Assembly (NCBI GenBank): GCA_002698705.1
Contig: NZZM01000042.1
Coordinates: 34,821 to 80,155 of the forward strand
DNA: 45,335 nucleotides
Direction: 5' to 3'
Origin: Formosa sp.
Lineage (GTDB): Bacteria > Bacteroidota > Bacteroidia > Flavobacteriales > Flavobacteriaceae
Shown here: positions 1 to 10,787 of the stretch, piece after piece
Numbering within the stretch: position 1 is the first letter of the stretch
Layout: each line of letters opens with the position of its first letter
The notes under the pieces: generated by a model
Seen by the model: only the letters and a program-made list of their open reading frames with translations
What the model was told of the DNA's origin: nothing
Databases searched by the model: none
Translations under genes and position numbers: made by a program

Positions 1-1
1 T

Positions 2-376
2 AAATATTCAAAAGATATAATCGCAGGCTTTAGAAATGGATATTTTAAAAAAGAAGAGGAAAAACATATTGCCAAACAAATTGCTTCAAGTGGCGCAAAT
101 ATTTTATTTGTAGCCATTAGCTCACCTACTAAAGAAAACTTCCTCTATATGCATAGAAAATTGCTCAGTAAAGTTAATTTTATTATGGGTGTTGGAGGTA
201 GTTTTGATGTCATTGCTGGTAAAGTAAAGAGAGCACCTTTGTGGCTACAGACCATAGGCTTGGAATGGCTTTATCGTCTTTATCAAGAGCCCAAGCGGAT
301 GTGGAGGCGCTATTTAATAGGGAACTGCAAGTTTATTTTGTTGGTATTGAGAGAGAAATTTTTAAAGCTAATTTAA
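2..376 (+). CDS. WecB/TagA/CpsF family glycosyltransferase, 3' part (gene truncated by window start)
   Basis: Frame 2 is open from base 2 through the listed ORF; the translation contains GGSFDVIAGKVKRAPLWLQTIGLEWLYRLYQEPKRMWRRYLIGN, typical of WecG/TagA C-terminal regions. Confidence 0.85.
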   Translation, partial: KYSKDIIAGFRNGYFKKEEEKHIAKQIASSGANILFVAISSPTKENFLYMHRKLLSKVNFIMGVGGSFDVIAGKVKRAPLWLQTIGLEWLYRLYQEPKRMWRRYLIGNCKFILLVLREKFLKLI

Positions 377-441
377 TTTCTTTCGCCACACTCGATCTAA
401 ACCAAACAAACTAATTATATTTGGGCAAAGAAATTATTTTT

Positions 442-1431
442 ATGCCCAAAACTATTTTAATTACTGGAGCTGCAGGCTTCCTAGGTTCTCACCTTTGTGA
501 TCGTTTTATTGGAGAGGGCTTTAATGTAATTGGAATGGATAATTACATCACAGGTGATCCAGATAATATTCGTCACCTTCTTTCCAGACCAAAGTTTAAA
601 TTTATTGAACATGATGTTACTAATTATATTTCAATTTCAGAAAAAATAGATTATGTGTTACATTTTGCCTCTCCAGCTAGTCCAATTGATTATCTAAAAA
701 TCCCAATCCACACTTTAAAAGTAAGCTCCATAGGATGTCATAATTTACTAGGATTAGCTAAGTCTAAAAATGCTAGAGTTTTGATTGCGTCTACCTCAGA
801 GATTTATGGCAATCCTCTTGAGCACCCACAGAAGGAAAATTATTTTGGCAACGTTAACACCATAGGTCCACGTGGGGTTTACGACGAGGCTAAACGGTTT
901 CAAGAGGCTCTAACCATGGCCTATCACCGTTTTCATGGCGTAGAGACCCGTATAGCAAGAATATTTAACACCTATGGACCTCGGATGCGTTTGAATGATG
1001 GCCGAGTAATTCCTACTTTTATGGGTCAAGCTTTAAGGCACGAAGCTCTTTCTGTCTTTGGCGACGGAAGTCAAACCCGATCCTTTTGCTATGTAGACGA
1101 TCTAATAGAAGGTATTTATAAACTTTTATTTAGTGACTATGTCTTACCCGTAAACCTTGGAAATCCAGATGAAATCAATATTTTAGATTTTGCAAATGAG
1201 ATTATATCCTTGACAAATTTAGACTTAAGTATTCAATATAAGCCTTTGCCTGAAGAGGACCCATTAGAGCGCCAACCAGATATCAGTTTAGCAAAAAAAG
1301 TCTTAAATTGGCAACCGATAATTAAAAGAGATAAAGGTATCCTCAAGACATTTGAATATTTCAAAGCTTTACCAAAAGCCAAACTATTAAAAGTCGAAAA
1401 CAAAGACTTTTCAAAACACATTAAAAGTTAA
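442..1431 (+). CDS. NAD-dependent epimerase/dehydratase, UDP-glucuronate decarboxylase (UXS)-like
   Basis: [14 protein letters not shown] Rossmann motif, [37 protein letters not shown] at 442 preferred over the upstream TTG at 421. Confidence 0.88.
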   Translation: MPKTILITGAAGFLGSHLCDRFIGEGFNVIGMDNYITGDPDNIRHLLSRPKFKFIEHDVTNYISISEKIDYVLHFASPASPIDYLKIPIHTLKVSSIGCHNLLGLAKSKNARVLIASTSEIYGNPLEHPQKENYFGNVNTIGPRGVYDEAKRFQEALTMAYHRFHGVETRIARIFNTYGPRMRLNDGRVIPTFMGQALRHEALSVFGDGSQTRSFCYVDDLIEGIYKLLFSDYVLPVNLGNPDEINILDFANEIISLTNLDLSIQYKPLPEEDPLERQPDISLAKKVLNWQPIIKRDKGILKTFEYFKALPKAKLLKVENKDFSKHIKS

Positions 1432-2790
1432 GTGAGTAATTTTAGACAAGGCAGATATTCATGGATGATTAAGCCAATTTCTTATGCCATAGATCTTACT
1501 ATAATTCAAAGCGTTGCATTATTTTGTCTTTTTCCTCAAAATTCATTTTTGAAATTTATTTTTATAGGCTCTTTTGGGTGGATTGCTACAGCTATGATCT
1601 CAAAATTCTATGAAGTTTACCGATATTCTAGTGTGGTAAGAGTTTTTCAACTTTTAGTTCGGCAGAGTTTATTTTTCGCCTTATTTATATTTGCATATTC
1701 TGGATTTTATCCAGTTTATGAGATAAATCCTTTACAAAACTTTGAGTACCTAGGAACTTGTTTCATTTTTATTTTCATTTTTAAATACACAATTTTCTTT
1801 CTATTGAAAAGGTATCGTGCGTATTTCAAAGGAAATATTAGAAGAACTATTATTCTAGGCACGAATAAACAAGCAAAAGATGTAGCAAGATTTTTTGAGG
1901 ATACACCAGAATCTGGATTTATAAACACAAAACTAGTTACTGTTCAAAAAACAAAATCAATAAATTTAGAAGAGCTTTTTAAGTATATTGAAAAAGAAAA
2001 AGTTGATGAGATTTATTGTTCTTTATCAGAAATTTCACCAAGAGATGTTAAAGCAATTACCAAATTTGCAGATAACAATTTAAAGATCGTAAAATTTATA
2101 CCTCAAGAAAATACAATTTTAAATAAAGATTTAAAACGTGATTTTTATGGCTTAGCACCTGTTTTAGAGTTTAGATCTATTCCTTTAGATGACTCTTATA
2201 ATTTAGCTTTCAAGCGTATTTTCGATATTATTTTTTCAGTTTTTGTCATTTTTTTTATAATGTCTTGGCTCACTCCATTGCTTGCCATCCTTATTAAGTT
2301 AGAGTCTTCAGGCCCCGTTTTTTTTACACAAAAGCGAAACGGATATAGTTATCAGTCTTTTAACTGCATTAAGTTTAGATCAATGATTTTAAATGACAAG
2401 GCAGATATTATACAAGTTTCTAAAGCTGATGAACGCATAACTAAAATAGGAAAGATAATGCGTCAAACAAGCATGGATGAACTACCTCAGTTTCTTAATG
2501 TACTTTTGGGAGACATGTCTGTTGTTGGTCCACGGCCACACATGTTAAGCCACACTGAAATGTATGCTAGAAAAGTTGATAAATTTATGGTTCGTCACTT
2601 TGTCAAGCCTGGTATTACCGGCCTTGCCCAAGTAAGTGGATTTAGAGGTGAAATAGAAACAGATAAAGACATAATTGGACGGGTAAAGTTTGATATTTAT
2701 TACATAGAGAACTGGTCTTTATTTTTAGATTTGAAAATTATAATTAAAACAATAATAAAAGCCATCAAAGGGGATGAAAAAGCGTATTAA
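1432..2790 (+). CDS. Exopolysaccharide biosynthesis polyprenyl glycosylphosphotransferase (bacterial sugar transferase, WcaJ-like)
   Basis: Multiple N-terminal TM segments, then KRIFDIIFS...CIKFRSMI...RQTSMDELPQFLNVLLGDMSVVGPRPH...KPGITGLAQVSGFRGE; GTG start directly after the upstream stop. Confidence 0.9.
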   Translation: MSNFRQGRYSWMIKPISYAIDLTIIQSVALFCLFPQNSFLKFIFIGSFGWIATAMISKFYEVYRYSSVVRVFQLLVRQSLFFALFIFAYSGFYPVYEINPLQNFEYLGTCFIFIFIFKYTIFFLLKRYRAYFKGNIRRTIILGTNKQAKDVARFFEDTPESGFINTKLVTVQKTKSINLEELFKYIEKEKVDEIYCSLSEISPRDVKAITKFADNNLKIVKFIPQENTILNKDLKRDFYGLAPVLEFRSIPLDDSYNLAFKRIFDIIFSVFVIFFIMSWLTPLLAILIKLESSGPVFFTQKRNGYSYQSFNCIKFRSMILNDKADIIQVSKADERITKIGKIMRQTSMDELPQFLNVLLGDMSVVGPRPHMLSHTEMYARKVDKFMVRHFVKPGITGLAQVSGFRGEIETDKDIIGRVKFDIYYIENWSLFLDLKIIIKTIIKAIKGDEKAY

Positions 2791-2793
2791 TCA

Positions 2794-4065
2794 ATGAATA
2801 TTTTAGTATTAGGCTCAGGAGGTAGAGAACACACATTTGCTTGGAAAATCAAGAAAAGCCCGTTATGTAGCCATTTATTTGTAGCACCTGGTAATTCTGG
2901 CACAGCCGAACTTGCTATTAATCTCCAAGTCGAGGTTAATGATTTTGAGGGCATAAAAGCTGCAGTTCTCAAGCACAAAATAGATATGGTAATTGTTGGG
3001 CCTGAAGATCCACTGGTTAATGGGATTCATGATTATTTTTTAAATGATAATTCTTTAAAAAAAGTTACTGTGATTGGACCTCAAAAGGCAGCAGCTCAAT
3101 TGGAAGGGAGTAAGGAATTTGCTAAAGAATTTTTATTTCGACATGATATACCTACAGCAGGCTACCAAAGTTTTAAAGTTAATGAACTCAAAAAAGGGTA
3201 TGATTTTTTAGAATCACTATCCCCTCCTTATGTTCTGAAGGCTGATGGCCTGGCTGCAGGGAAAGGTGTTCTTATTATTGACGAAATTGATGAGGCTAAA
3301 ACAGAGTTAAAGAAAATGTTAGTTGATTCTAAATTTGGAGATGCTAGCGCGAAGGTAGTTATTGAAGAGTTTCTTGATGGTATTGAACTTAGTTGTTTTG
3401 TGCTAACCGATGGTGAAAATTATAAAATATTACCAACAGCAAAAGATTATAAACGTATAGGGGAGGGAGATACAGGACTAAACACTGGAGGCATGGGTGC
3501 CATATCACCAGTTCCCTTTGTCAATAACATATTATTAGATAAAATTGAAGAACAAATTGTAAAACCCACCATTAATGGATTAAAAAAAGACAAATTACCT
3601 TATAGGGGTTTTATTTTTATTGGATTAATAGTTGTTGATAATCAGCCAATGGTTATTGAATATAATGTTAGGATGGGAGATCCTGAAACAGAGGCCGTTT
3701 TACCACGCTTAAATACTGACTTAGTGGAGCTATTCGTTGCAATTAGGGATCAAACATTAAACAAAATATACTTAAATATTAACTCAAAATCAGCCACCAC
3801 TGTGGTTCTTGTTTCTGGAGGCTATCCTGAAGCATATGCTAAAGGAATGGAAATTTCAGGTCTTGAAGCTGTAAGCGATGCAATTATTTTTCATGCCGGC
3901 GCAGAAAACATTAATGGTAAAGTTGTTACTTCTGGGGGCCGTGTAATCGCTGTAACAGCCCTTGGAGAAGATTATAAATCAGCACTAGCAACCACTTACC
4001 AAGCTGTGTCAAAAATTAATTTTAAGGGAATGAACTATAGGAAAGACTTAGGTTTTGATTTATAA
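2794..4065 (+). CDS. purD: Phosphoribosylamine--glycine ligase
   Basis: MNILVLGSGGREHTFAWKI, ADGLAAGKGV, GEGDTGLNTGGMGAISP, NVRMGDPETEAVLPRL motifs. Confidence 0.96.
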   Translation: MNILVLGSGGREHTFAWKIKKSPLCSHLFVAPGNSGTAELAINLQVEVNDFEGIKAAVLKHKIDMVIVGPEDPLVNGIHDYFLNDNSLKKVTVIGPQKAAAQLEGSKEFAKEFLFRHDIPTAGYQSFKVNELKKGYDFLESLSPPYVLKADGLAAGKGVLIIDEIDEAKTELKKMLVDSKFGDASAKVVIEEFLDGIELSCFVLTDGENYKILPTAKDYKRIGEGDTGLNTGGMGAISPVPFVNNILLDKIEEQIVKPTINGLKKDKLPYRGFIFIGLIVVDNQPMVIEYNVRMGDPETEAVLPRLNTDLVELFVAIRDQTLNKIYLNINSKSATTVVLVSGGYPEAYAKGMEISGLEAVSDAIIFHAGAENINGKVVTSGGRVIAVTALGEDYKSALATTYQAVSKINFKGMNYRKDLGFDL

Positions 4066-4287
4066 GAATGAGTGAGAACTTATAGTTTTATCCTCTTCAT
4101 TATTGTCACTGAAAGCTTTAAGTTGGAACATCCAATATGTGACACTAACAACAAGAATAGCTAAGAAAACCCAAGTTACAATATTTGCAAACCACCAGTT
4201 ATCTAATTCGATCTCCCTTAACATATTAAATGGTACAAATAAAACAGTTTCAAAAAGCTCTTGAATAGCAGTAAAAAATTCTTTCAT
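4060..4287 (-). CDS. Small single-TM protein, DUF6341-like
   Basis: 75-aa ORF with one hydrophobic segment (IVTWVFLAILVVSVTYWMFQLKAFSD); position next to a DUF6427-like gene fits flavobacterial synteny as I recall it. Confidence 0.65.
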   Translation of the reverse strand: MKEFFTAIQELFETVLFVPFNMLREIELDNWWFANIVTWVFLAILVVSVTYWMFQLKAFSDNNEEDKTISSHSFL

Positions 4288-4372
4288 AGCAAAAGGTTAA
4301 AAATTTTGTAAGCAAACTACAGTTTTAAAGAATAGGCTTATATTTATACAGCAAATATAATCAACTCTTGAG

Positions 4373-5317
4373 ATGATTACAAGGTTTTTTAGAATATCTA
4401 AGCCATTTCACTATGTCCTTTTTTTTGGGGCATTAATTTTAGTGTATTTTTTACAGCGCGGGAATTATCTATATACTGCTCAGCATTTAAACTTTTTGTT
4501 AGAGCTAGCTATATTTTCATCTTTTTTGGTTTCAATATTTTTGATGATATTTATAATAACCAAAAATAACTTAACACAAAATAATAGTTTTGCAGCTCTT
4601 TATTTTTCGTTATTTATATTGTTGGTTCCTGAGTCAATAGCAGAGCCAAAAGTTATTTTTTCAAACATGTTTGTATTGCTCGCCTTTAGAAGAATATTCA
4701 GCGTTCAAACTAAAATAAATTTAAAAAAAAAATACTTTGATGCAGGGCTTTGGCTATCTCTTGCCACTGTGTTTTATGTTTGGGCAATTCTTTATTTTAT
4801 TCCTTTACTAGCAACAATCTTTTTGTGGAAAACAGACCAGGTTAAACATTTATTTGTGATTATTTTTGGGGCTCTATCAGTATTTGTTATTACACTTATT
4901 TCAAACATTATACTTAATACAGATTTACCTGATTTAGTGCTTGAGCTTCCTACCCAAGAGATTGATTTTTATTCCTCACTGACTTTTCAACTTAAAATTA
5001 GTATGGCACTTATTATGGTAATTTCAATATGTTCTTTTTTCACCACACTTAACCAATTAGTTTTTAAAAATATTCAAACCAGGTCACTTTTTATCACATT
5101 ATATTTAATGTTTTTAACAGGCGTTTTAATTTTTTTAATAACATACGATAAAACTCCCAAAAACCTTCTTTTTTTAACCTTTCCGCTGGCTGTTATAGCA
5201 GCAAATTTTACTCAAATGAAAAAAACTCTTTGGACCGCTACATTGTTTATACTTACATTAATTATTTTTGTAGCTGTAAGATGTTATGATCACATCAAAT
5301 TTATTTTAGAAATTTAA
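4373..5317 (+). CDS. Polytopic membrane protein, DUF6427-like
   Basis: 314-aa multi-TM protein beginning MITRFFRISKPFHYVLF; family assignment from memory of neighbourhood and architecture. Confidence 0.6.
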   Translation: MITRFFRISKPFHYVLFFGALILVYFLQRGNYLYTAQHLNFLLELAIFSSFLVSIFLMIFIITKNNLTQNNSFAALYFSLFILLVPESIAEPKVIFSNMFVLLAFRRIFSVQTKINLKKKYFDAGLWLSLATVFYVWAILYFIPLLATIFLWKTDQVKHLFVIIFGALSVFVITLISNIILNTDLPDLVLELPTQEIDFYSSLTFQLKISMALIMVISICSFFTTLNQLVFKNIQTRSLFITLYLMFLTGVLIFLITYDKTPKNLLFLTFPLAVIAANFTQMKKTLWTATLFILTLIIFVAVRCYDHIKFILEI

Positions 5318-5330
5318 AAAGTAATTCCAT

Positions 5331-5338
5331 TATATTTG
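5331..5338 (+). promoter_or_regulatory. Candidate -7 element TATATTTG (Bacteroidota TAnnTTTG) upstream of the DUF4254 gene
   Basis: Exact match to TAnnTTTG 19 nt upstream of the ATG at 5358; no clear -33 TTTG. Confidence 0.45.
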
Positions 5339-5357
5339 CCTTTAAATAACTGAGTTT

Positions 5358-5966
5358 ATGTTTTCAAAAAAAGCAAATGAAATTTTTATTGATGCGATAA
5401 TACAATTTAAAGAGGTTGGCTCCCTGGTTGAACCATTTGTTAACAAATACGATAAAAATCAAGATTTAATCTCACATTTGCTATTTAGAAAATGTTGGAT
5501 TGATGCTGTTCAATGGTCATATGAAGATATTATAAGAGACCCCTGTATTAAACCCCTAGATGCATTAAAGTTGAAACGTAAAATAGATGCCTCAAATCAG
5601 GACAGAACCGATACAGTTGAATATATTGACAGTTATTTTTTGGAGAAATACAAGGATGTTAAGCCTAGGGTTGACGCAACTATAAATTCAGAAAGCCCAG
5701 CCTGGGCGATTGATCGTCTATCTATTTTAGCATTAAAAATTTATCATATGCGTGCAGAGAGTGTTAGACAAGACGCAACTCAATCTCATAGGAATGCATG
5801 TGAGATAAAGTTGAATATACTTTTCGAACAACGCCAAGACTTATCTTTAGCTATTGACAATCTTTTAATTGATATTTCTAATGGAGACAAGTACATGAAG
5901 GTTTATAAGCAAATGAAAATGTATAATGACTCTGAGTTAAACCCTGTTTTGAGAAAAAATAAATAA
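5358..5966 (+). CDS. DUF4254 domain-containing protein
   Basis: 202-aa soluble protein; LLFRKCWIDAVQWSYEDIIRDP and ...SPAWAIDRLSILALKIYHM... resemble DUF4254; located directly before a GT9 gene. Confidence 0.7.
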   Translation: MFSKKANEIFIDAIIQFKEVGSLVEPFVNKYDKNQDLISHLLFRKCWIDAVQWSYEDIIRDPCIKPLDALKLKRKIDASNQDRTDTVEYIDSYFLEKYKDVKPRVDATINSESPAWAIDRLSILALKIYHMRAESVRQDATQSHRNACEIKLNILFEQRQDLSLAIDNLLIDISNGDKYMKVYKQMKMYNDSELNPVLRKNK

Positions 5967-5975
5967 AACTACCAT

Positions 5976-6995
5976 TTGGCTGATCCTGTAAAGCACATAT
6001 TACTTATAAGATTTTCTTCTTTAGGTGATGTGGCTATGATAGTTCCTGTCATAGCTATTTTTTTAAGATCTCATCCAGAAGTTAAAATTTCCATTCTTAC
6101 CAAGGAGCAATACGCTCCACTATTTAGCCACTTGACAGGTGTAGAGGTGATTCATGTTAGCTTCGAAAAGGGGATAAGAGGGTTTATTAGTCTTTTTAGC
6201 CTTGCTAAAAAAATTAAAACGCTAGAAGTTGACTCCATTGCGGACTTACACAACGTTTTAAGAACAAAATTATTAAAACTCTTACTTCCTAGCCTAAATT
6301 TCAGTTCTCTTGATAAAGGCAGGGATGAAAAGCGCAGGCTTACAAAAGGTAAAATTTTTACTCCACTAAAATCAACTTTTGAACGTTATGCGGATGTAAT
6401 TAGAAATCTTGATTTTAAATTATCATTAAGTGAGCACTATATTAAAAAGCCGTTAGCCCTTAGTAAGGAAATTCAGAATCAAATAGCTTACTTTGACAAA
6501 CCAATGATAGGCATAGCTCCTTTTGCAGCATTTAAATCTAAGATGTATCCATTACAACAAATGAAGCGAGTGATATCCTCCCTTTCCAAGAATTATTTTA
6601 TAATATTATTTGGTGCTGGAGATTACGAAATCAAAACTATTAATAACATTGTAAGCTGTACTCCTGGGACATATTCTGCAGCTGGGAAATACACGCTGGA
6701 AGACGAACTAAAACTTATATCTAACTTGAAAGGGATGATTGCAATGGATTCTGGCAATGCCCATATGGCGGCAATGATGGGAGTGAGCGTAATTACGTTA
6801 TGGGGGGTAACACACCCATATGCTGGATTCAAACCGTTTAATCAACCTTTTAAAAATTGCTTGTTGGCTGACAGAAAAAAATTCCCTAAAGTTCCAACTT
6901 CTGTATATGGCAATAAATACCCCAAGGAATATGAAGGTGCAATTTCAACAATTTCAGAAGATTCTATTTTACAAGCAGTAAAAAGAAGTTTTTAA
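5976..6995 (+). CDS. Glycosyltransferase family 9 (LPS heptosyltransferase-like)
   Basis: ILLIRFSSLGDVAMIVPVI N-terminus, IGIAPFAAFKSKMYPL, MAMDSGNAHMAAMMGVSVITLWGVTHPYAGF; TTG start. Confidence 0.88.
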   Translation: MADPVKHILLIRFSSLGDVAMIVPVIAIFLRSHPEVKISILTKEQYAPLFSHLTGVEVIHVSFEKGIRGFISLFSLAKKIKTLEVDSIADLHNVLRTKLLKLLLPSLNFSSLDKGRDEKRRLTKGKIFTPLKSTFERYADVIRNLDFKLSLSEHYIKKPLALSKEIQNQIAYFDKPMIGIAPFAAFKSKMYPLQQMKRVISSLSKNYFIILFGAGDYEIKTINNIVSCTPGTYSAAGKYTLEDELKLISNLKGMIAMDSGNAHMAAMMGVSVITLWGVTHPYAGFKPFNQPFKNCLLADRKKFPKVPTSVYGNKYPKEYEGAISTISEDSILQAVKRSF

Positions 6996-8047
6996 ACATC
7001 ATCAAAGTCTATATTTATTTTGGATGACGTTGGCACTGCTTGGCAGCTTAAAACTAAGCCTTCTTCAACTTCGCTTTCTGATAAAATACTATTTTGACGC
7101 ATTTCTGCAGTACCTTCTCTGATTCTACAAATACAACTACTACAAACCCCTCCTTTACACGAGTAAGGAACATCTAAATCTTTTTCCAATGCCGCCTCAA
7201 GAATTGTTTGCTGCGGTAAGATTGTTATGCTTTCTGTTTCATCGTCAAATAAAATAGTTGCTACAGTAGATGTAATATTTTTTTTAATAATCTTTTCTTC
7301 GCTCGATTGGGTGGTGGTAAAAAGTTCAAAGAAAATTTTATTCTCAGGAATGTTGTAATCGTTTAAAGTGTTTTTAACATTATGAATCATTCCCTCTGGG
7401 CCACATAAATAATAAATACAAGATTCTTTTTTTGGTATAATGTTTTTTAATGCATGAATTGTATTTTTGGAATCAATGCGGCCGTTTAGATGTCCAGGTG
7501 ATTTTTCGCGACTATAAATAAAATGAATTTTTAAGCGGTCTCTGTAGTGCGATTCAAGTTCAGTTAGAGTTTTGTGAAAAATAGTTGTATTCTTTGTTTG
7601 ATTTCCGTAAAATAGGATACATTTTTGATTTGTAGTTTCTGTCAAAACGGTTTTTATGATGCTCATAATTGGAGTTATGCCACTTCCGGCAGCAAAAGCC
7701 ACGATTGTATTTGAAGATTCTTTACTCGGCTCAAAAATAAATCTACCTTTAGGGGTGGCTACTTTTAAAAAATCTCCTTTTTTCAAAGATTTATTCGCAT
7801 ATGATGAAAATAAACCATTTTTAATTTCTTTTATTGTTACGTTTAATTCACCGCTGTTAGGACTTGAGCTTATGGAGTAATCTCTATTAGTTAAATCTCC
7901 ATTAATCATTGTTTCTAGGGTTAGATATTGCCCAGCAATAAATTTATAATCCTCCTTAAGGCTATCAGGCAGTGCAAAACTCAAACTCACAGACATAGAA
8001 GTTTCCCTAACGATTTCTTTAATTGCCAATAACTGTTTTAATGCCAT
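6992..8047 (-). CDS. Ferredoxin-NADP reductase / PaaE-like oxidoreductase with C-terminal 2Fe-2S ferredoxin domain
   Basis: NRDYSISSSP, AAGSGITPIMSIIKTVL, YLCGPEGMI, PYSCKGGVCSSCICRI; internal ATG (MALKQLLAIKEI) preferred over the ORF start at 8080. Confidence 0.88.
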   Translation of the reverse strand: MALKQLLAIKEIVRETSMSVSLSFALPDSLKEDYKFIAGQYLTLETMINGDLTNRDYSISSSPNSGELNVTIKEIKNGLFSSYANKSLKKGDFLKVATPKGRFIFEPSKESSNTIVAFAAGSGITPIMSIIKTVLTETTNQKCILFYGNQTKNTTIFHKTLTELESHYRDRLKIHFIYSREKSPGHLNGRIDSKNTIHALKNIIPKKESCIYYLCGPEGMIHNVKNTLNDYNIPENKIFFELFTTTQSSEEKIIKKNITSTVATILFDDETESITILPQQTILEAALEKDLDVPYSCKGGVCSSCICRIREGTAEMRQNSILSESEVEEGLVLSCQAVPTSSKINIDFDDV

Positions 8048-8255
8048 AACTAAAATTTGTGTAAAATTAACAAAGAGCAATTAAAAGGTTTGTTAATGTA
8101 CCGCTAAATTTTATGTGCGATCAGGTTAATCAAGATTTTTAGATTGGGGTAAAATGAGCCAAAAAATTAGATTTATTCAAAAAGATGAGTATTTTTACAA
8201 ACTTTGCATAACATACATAAACTTTTTAAGTTATAAAGTACAAACTAAATCACAG

Positions 8256-10775
8256 TTGAAAACCGCTTTTAAATATATTACTGTTTTTACGTGTCTTTTT
8301 ATTTTAGCCTCTAGCTGTTCTAGAAAAAAAGATCGTTTTTTAAACCGTCATTGGCATGCTTTAAACACTAAGTACAATGTCTTATATAATGGAGGGCTTG
8401 CTTTAGAAGAAGGAATAAATGAACTTGATGCTTTGTATAAAGACAACTACTGGGGCACACTTCCGGTAGAGCGATTGACTCTTGAAGAAACTTTAGATTT
8501 TGAGGACCAAAATTTAAATCCAAATTTTGAACGCTCAGAAGAAAAAGCAATTAAAGCAGTTCATACCCATGGAATGAAAATTAAGGGTAAAGAGAAAAAT
8601 AACCAAATTGATGAAGCTTATATTATGCTTGGAATAAACCGTTACTACAGCGGTCGGTTCATACCCGCGATTGAGGCATTTAACTATATACTTTTCAAGC
8701 ATCCAGCAAGCAATAACATTAATACCGCAAAACTTTGGAGGGCCAAGGCAAATTTACGTTTAGAAAATGAATTTATTGCTTTAAATGATTTAAAGGAATT
8801 GCTTCAAAATGAGGATTTGTCAGAGATAAATCAAATACAAGCCCATGCATCACTTGCACAATTATATATTAATACAGGTTCTTTAAAAAATGCACTTAAT
8901 TCTTTAGAAAATGCCGCTAATACAACAAAGGATAAAATGTTTAAAGGGCGTCTACGTTTTATTCAGGGCCAGTTGTACAACATTGAAGGTAAAAAAGACA
9001 GCGCAGACCTTGCTTTTCAGAAAGTGATTAATTTAAAGCGGAAGGTTCCAAGATCATACAGAATTAATGCATTTCTAGAGCAAGTAAAAAACTTTAACTA
9101 TTCTTCAAAGAAGTTAGATTCTTTGGAAGATTTCCTAGATGATATTGCATCAAATAGAGAAAACCGCCCCTATTTAGATCGTATTTACTACACTACAGCT
9201 AAACATTATTTGAAGACAAATAAGGACTCCATCGCTATTTCTTATTTTAACAAATCCCTTCAAACAAAATCTCAAGACTTGTATTTAAATGCGCTTAACT
9301 ACCATACTATTGCAGATTATTATTATGAGAATTCCAATTATACTTCAGCTGGAGTATACTACGATAGTACATTGGCAAACTACAAGAAGAGAACTAAGCC
9401 TTACAGGGCTGTCAAAAAAAGATTAGATAATTTAAAGGATGTTATCTTATATGAATCGATTGTAAAAGTCAATGACAGTATTTTAGAACTTGTTTCTTTA
9501 CCAGAGAATGAATTAATAAGTTACTTTGAGAGTTACATAACGGCCTTAAAAGATAAAAGCGAGAAAACCAAAAACAAGCGAACAAAATCGAGGCGCATGA
9601 CTATCAATAGTGCGGGGGATAAAAAGAACATTAAAGCTGGCAGCTTTTACTTTTATCAGAATACTACAGTTGCTTACGGTAAGGGGGAGTTTAAGACCTT
9701 TTGGGGTGAGCGCCCTTTAGAAGACAATTGGCGCTGGTCTTCAAAAAAAGTTACAGGAAATTCAAATGATAAATATTATGATATAAATAAGGAGACCAAA
9801 TTCACAGATTCTCTCACTCCTATTGTACTGATAAACCGACTGCCCAAAGACTCTACTATTATAGATAGTATTTCACGCAGGAGAAATTTTGCTTATTTTA
9901 AGCTAGGATTAATTTATAAAAATAAATTTAAAGATTATAGCCGTTCTAGACTTAAGTTAGAAACCCTTCTAAAGCGGGACCCCGAGCAACGACTTATTCT
10001 TCCAGCTAATTATAATCTTTATAAAGTCTATGTTTTATTGGAAGAAACAGCCCTCGCAGAAACGTTAAAGAAAAATATTATCAATAATTACCCACAATCA
10101 AGATATGCCCAAATTCTTATGAACCCATTAGCTATTTTGGAACACAACAATCAAAGCCCACAGGCTCGTTATAAGGTTCTTTATGATGCTTTTGAACTTG
10201 AGGATTATCAAAAAGTAATAAAAGAATGTGAATTAGATATTCTTCGCTTTGAGGGTGATGACATTGTCCCTAAACTCGAGCTTTTAAAAACAAGTGCAAA
10301 AGGACGCCTGTATGGTTTTGAGGCTTACAAGGAGGGCTTAAGTTATATCGCTTTAAATTTCCCGAACAATAGTGAAGGAAAAAAAGCACAAAAACTTATT
10401 GATAATGATTTGAAATCTATGGAAAATGAAGCATTTGAAAAAGATTCACTAGGAGGTAATTTTAAAACAATTTTTCAATTTCCTTCCTCAGACCTTGAAG
10501 TTATAAATGAATTTAAATCGAAACTTAATATTGCAATTAAAAAAGAAGATATTTTTCAGCTAAGCTTATCAGAAGACATTTATGATATAAACACTACCTT
10601 TGTTGTTGTTCACGGATTAAAAAGTATTGATGGCGCTATGGGCTTTACGGAAATTTTGAATATTGAAATTCCCGAAATTGTTGATAAATCATATTTTGCT
10701 ATTTCATCATCTAATTACAAAACGCTTCAAATTCATAAAAATTTGGGAGCTTATTTAGAACTAATAAAAAATTAA
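8256..10775 (+). CDS. sprE: TPR-containing lipoprotein, SprE/PorW-like (type IX secretion/gliding)
   Basis: Lipobox ILASSC, then SRKKDRFLNRHWHALNTKYNVLYNGGLALEEGINELDALYKDNYWGTLPVERL; multiple TPR-like repeats. ORF opens at 8154; TTG at 8256 gives a conventional lipoprotein signal. Confidence 0.82.
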   Translation: MKTAFKYITVFTCLFILASSCSRKKDRFLNRHWHALNTKYNVLYNGGLALEEGINELDALYKDNYWGTLPVERLTLEETLDFEDQNLNPNFERSEEKAIKAVHTHGMKIKGKEKNNQIDEAYIMLGINRYYSGRFIPAIEAFNYILFKHPASNNINTAKLWRAKANLRLENEFIALNDLKELLQNEDLSEINQIQAHASLAQLYINTGSLKNALNSLENAANTTKDKMFKGRLRFIQGQLYNIEGKKDSADLAFQKVINLKRKVPRSYRINAFLEQVKNFNYSSKKLDSLEDFLDDIASNRENRPYLDRIYYTTAKHYLKTNKDSIAISYFNKSLQTKSQDLYLNALNYHTIADYYYENSNYTSAGVYYDSTLANYKKRTKPYRAVKKRLDNLKDVILYESIVKVNDSILELVSLPENELISYFESYITALKDKSEKTKNKRTKSRRMTINSAGDKKNIKAGSFYFYQNTTVAYGKGEFKTFWGERPLEDNWRWSSKKVTGNSNDKYYDINKETKFTDSLTPIVLINRLPKDSTIIDSISRRRNFAYFKLGLIYKNKFKDYSRSRLKLETLLKRDPEQRLILPANYNLYKVYVLLEETALAETLKKNIINNYPQSRYAQILMNPLAILEHNNQSPQARYKVLYDAFELEDYQKVIKECELDILRFEGDDIVPKLELLKTSAKGRLYGFEAYKEGLSYIALNFPNNSEGKKAQKLIDNDLKSMENEAFEKDSLGGNFKTIFQFPSSDLEVINEFKSKLNIAIKKEDIFQLSLSEDIYDINTTFVVVHGLKSIDGAMGFTEILNIEIPEIVDKSYFAISSSNYKTLQIHKNLGAYLELIKN

Positions 10776-10787
10776 TTTTTAAAAACT

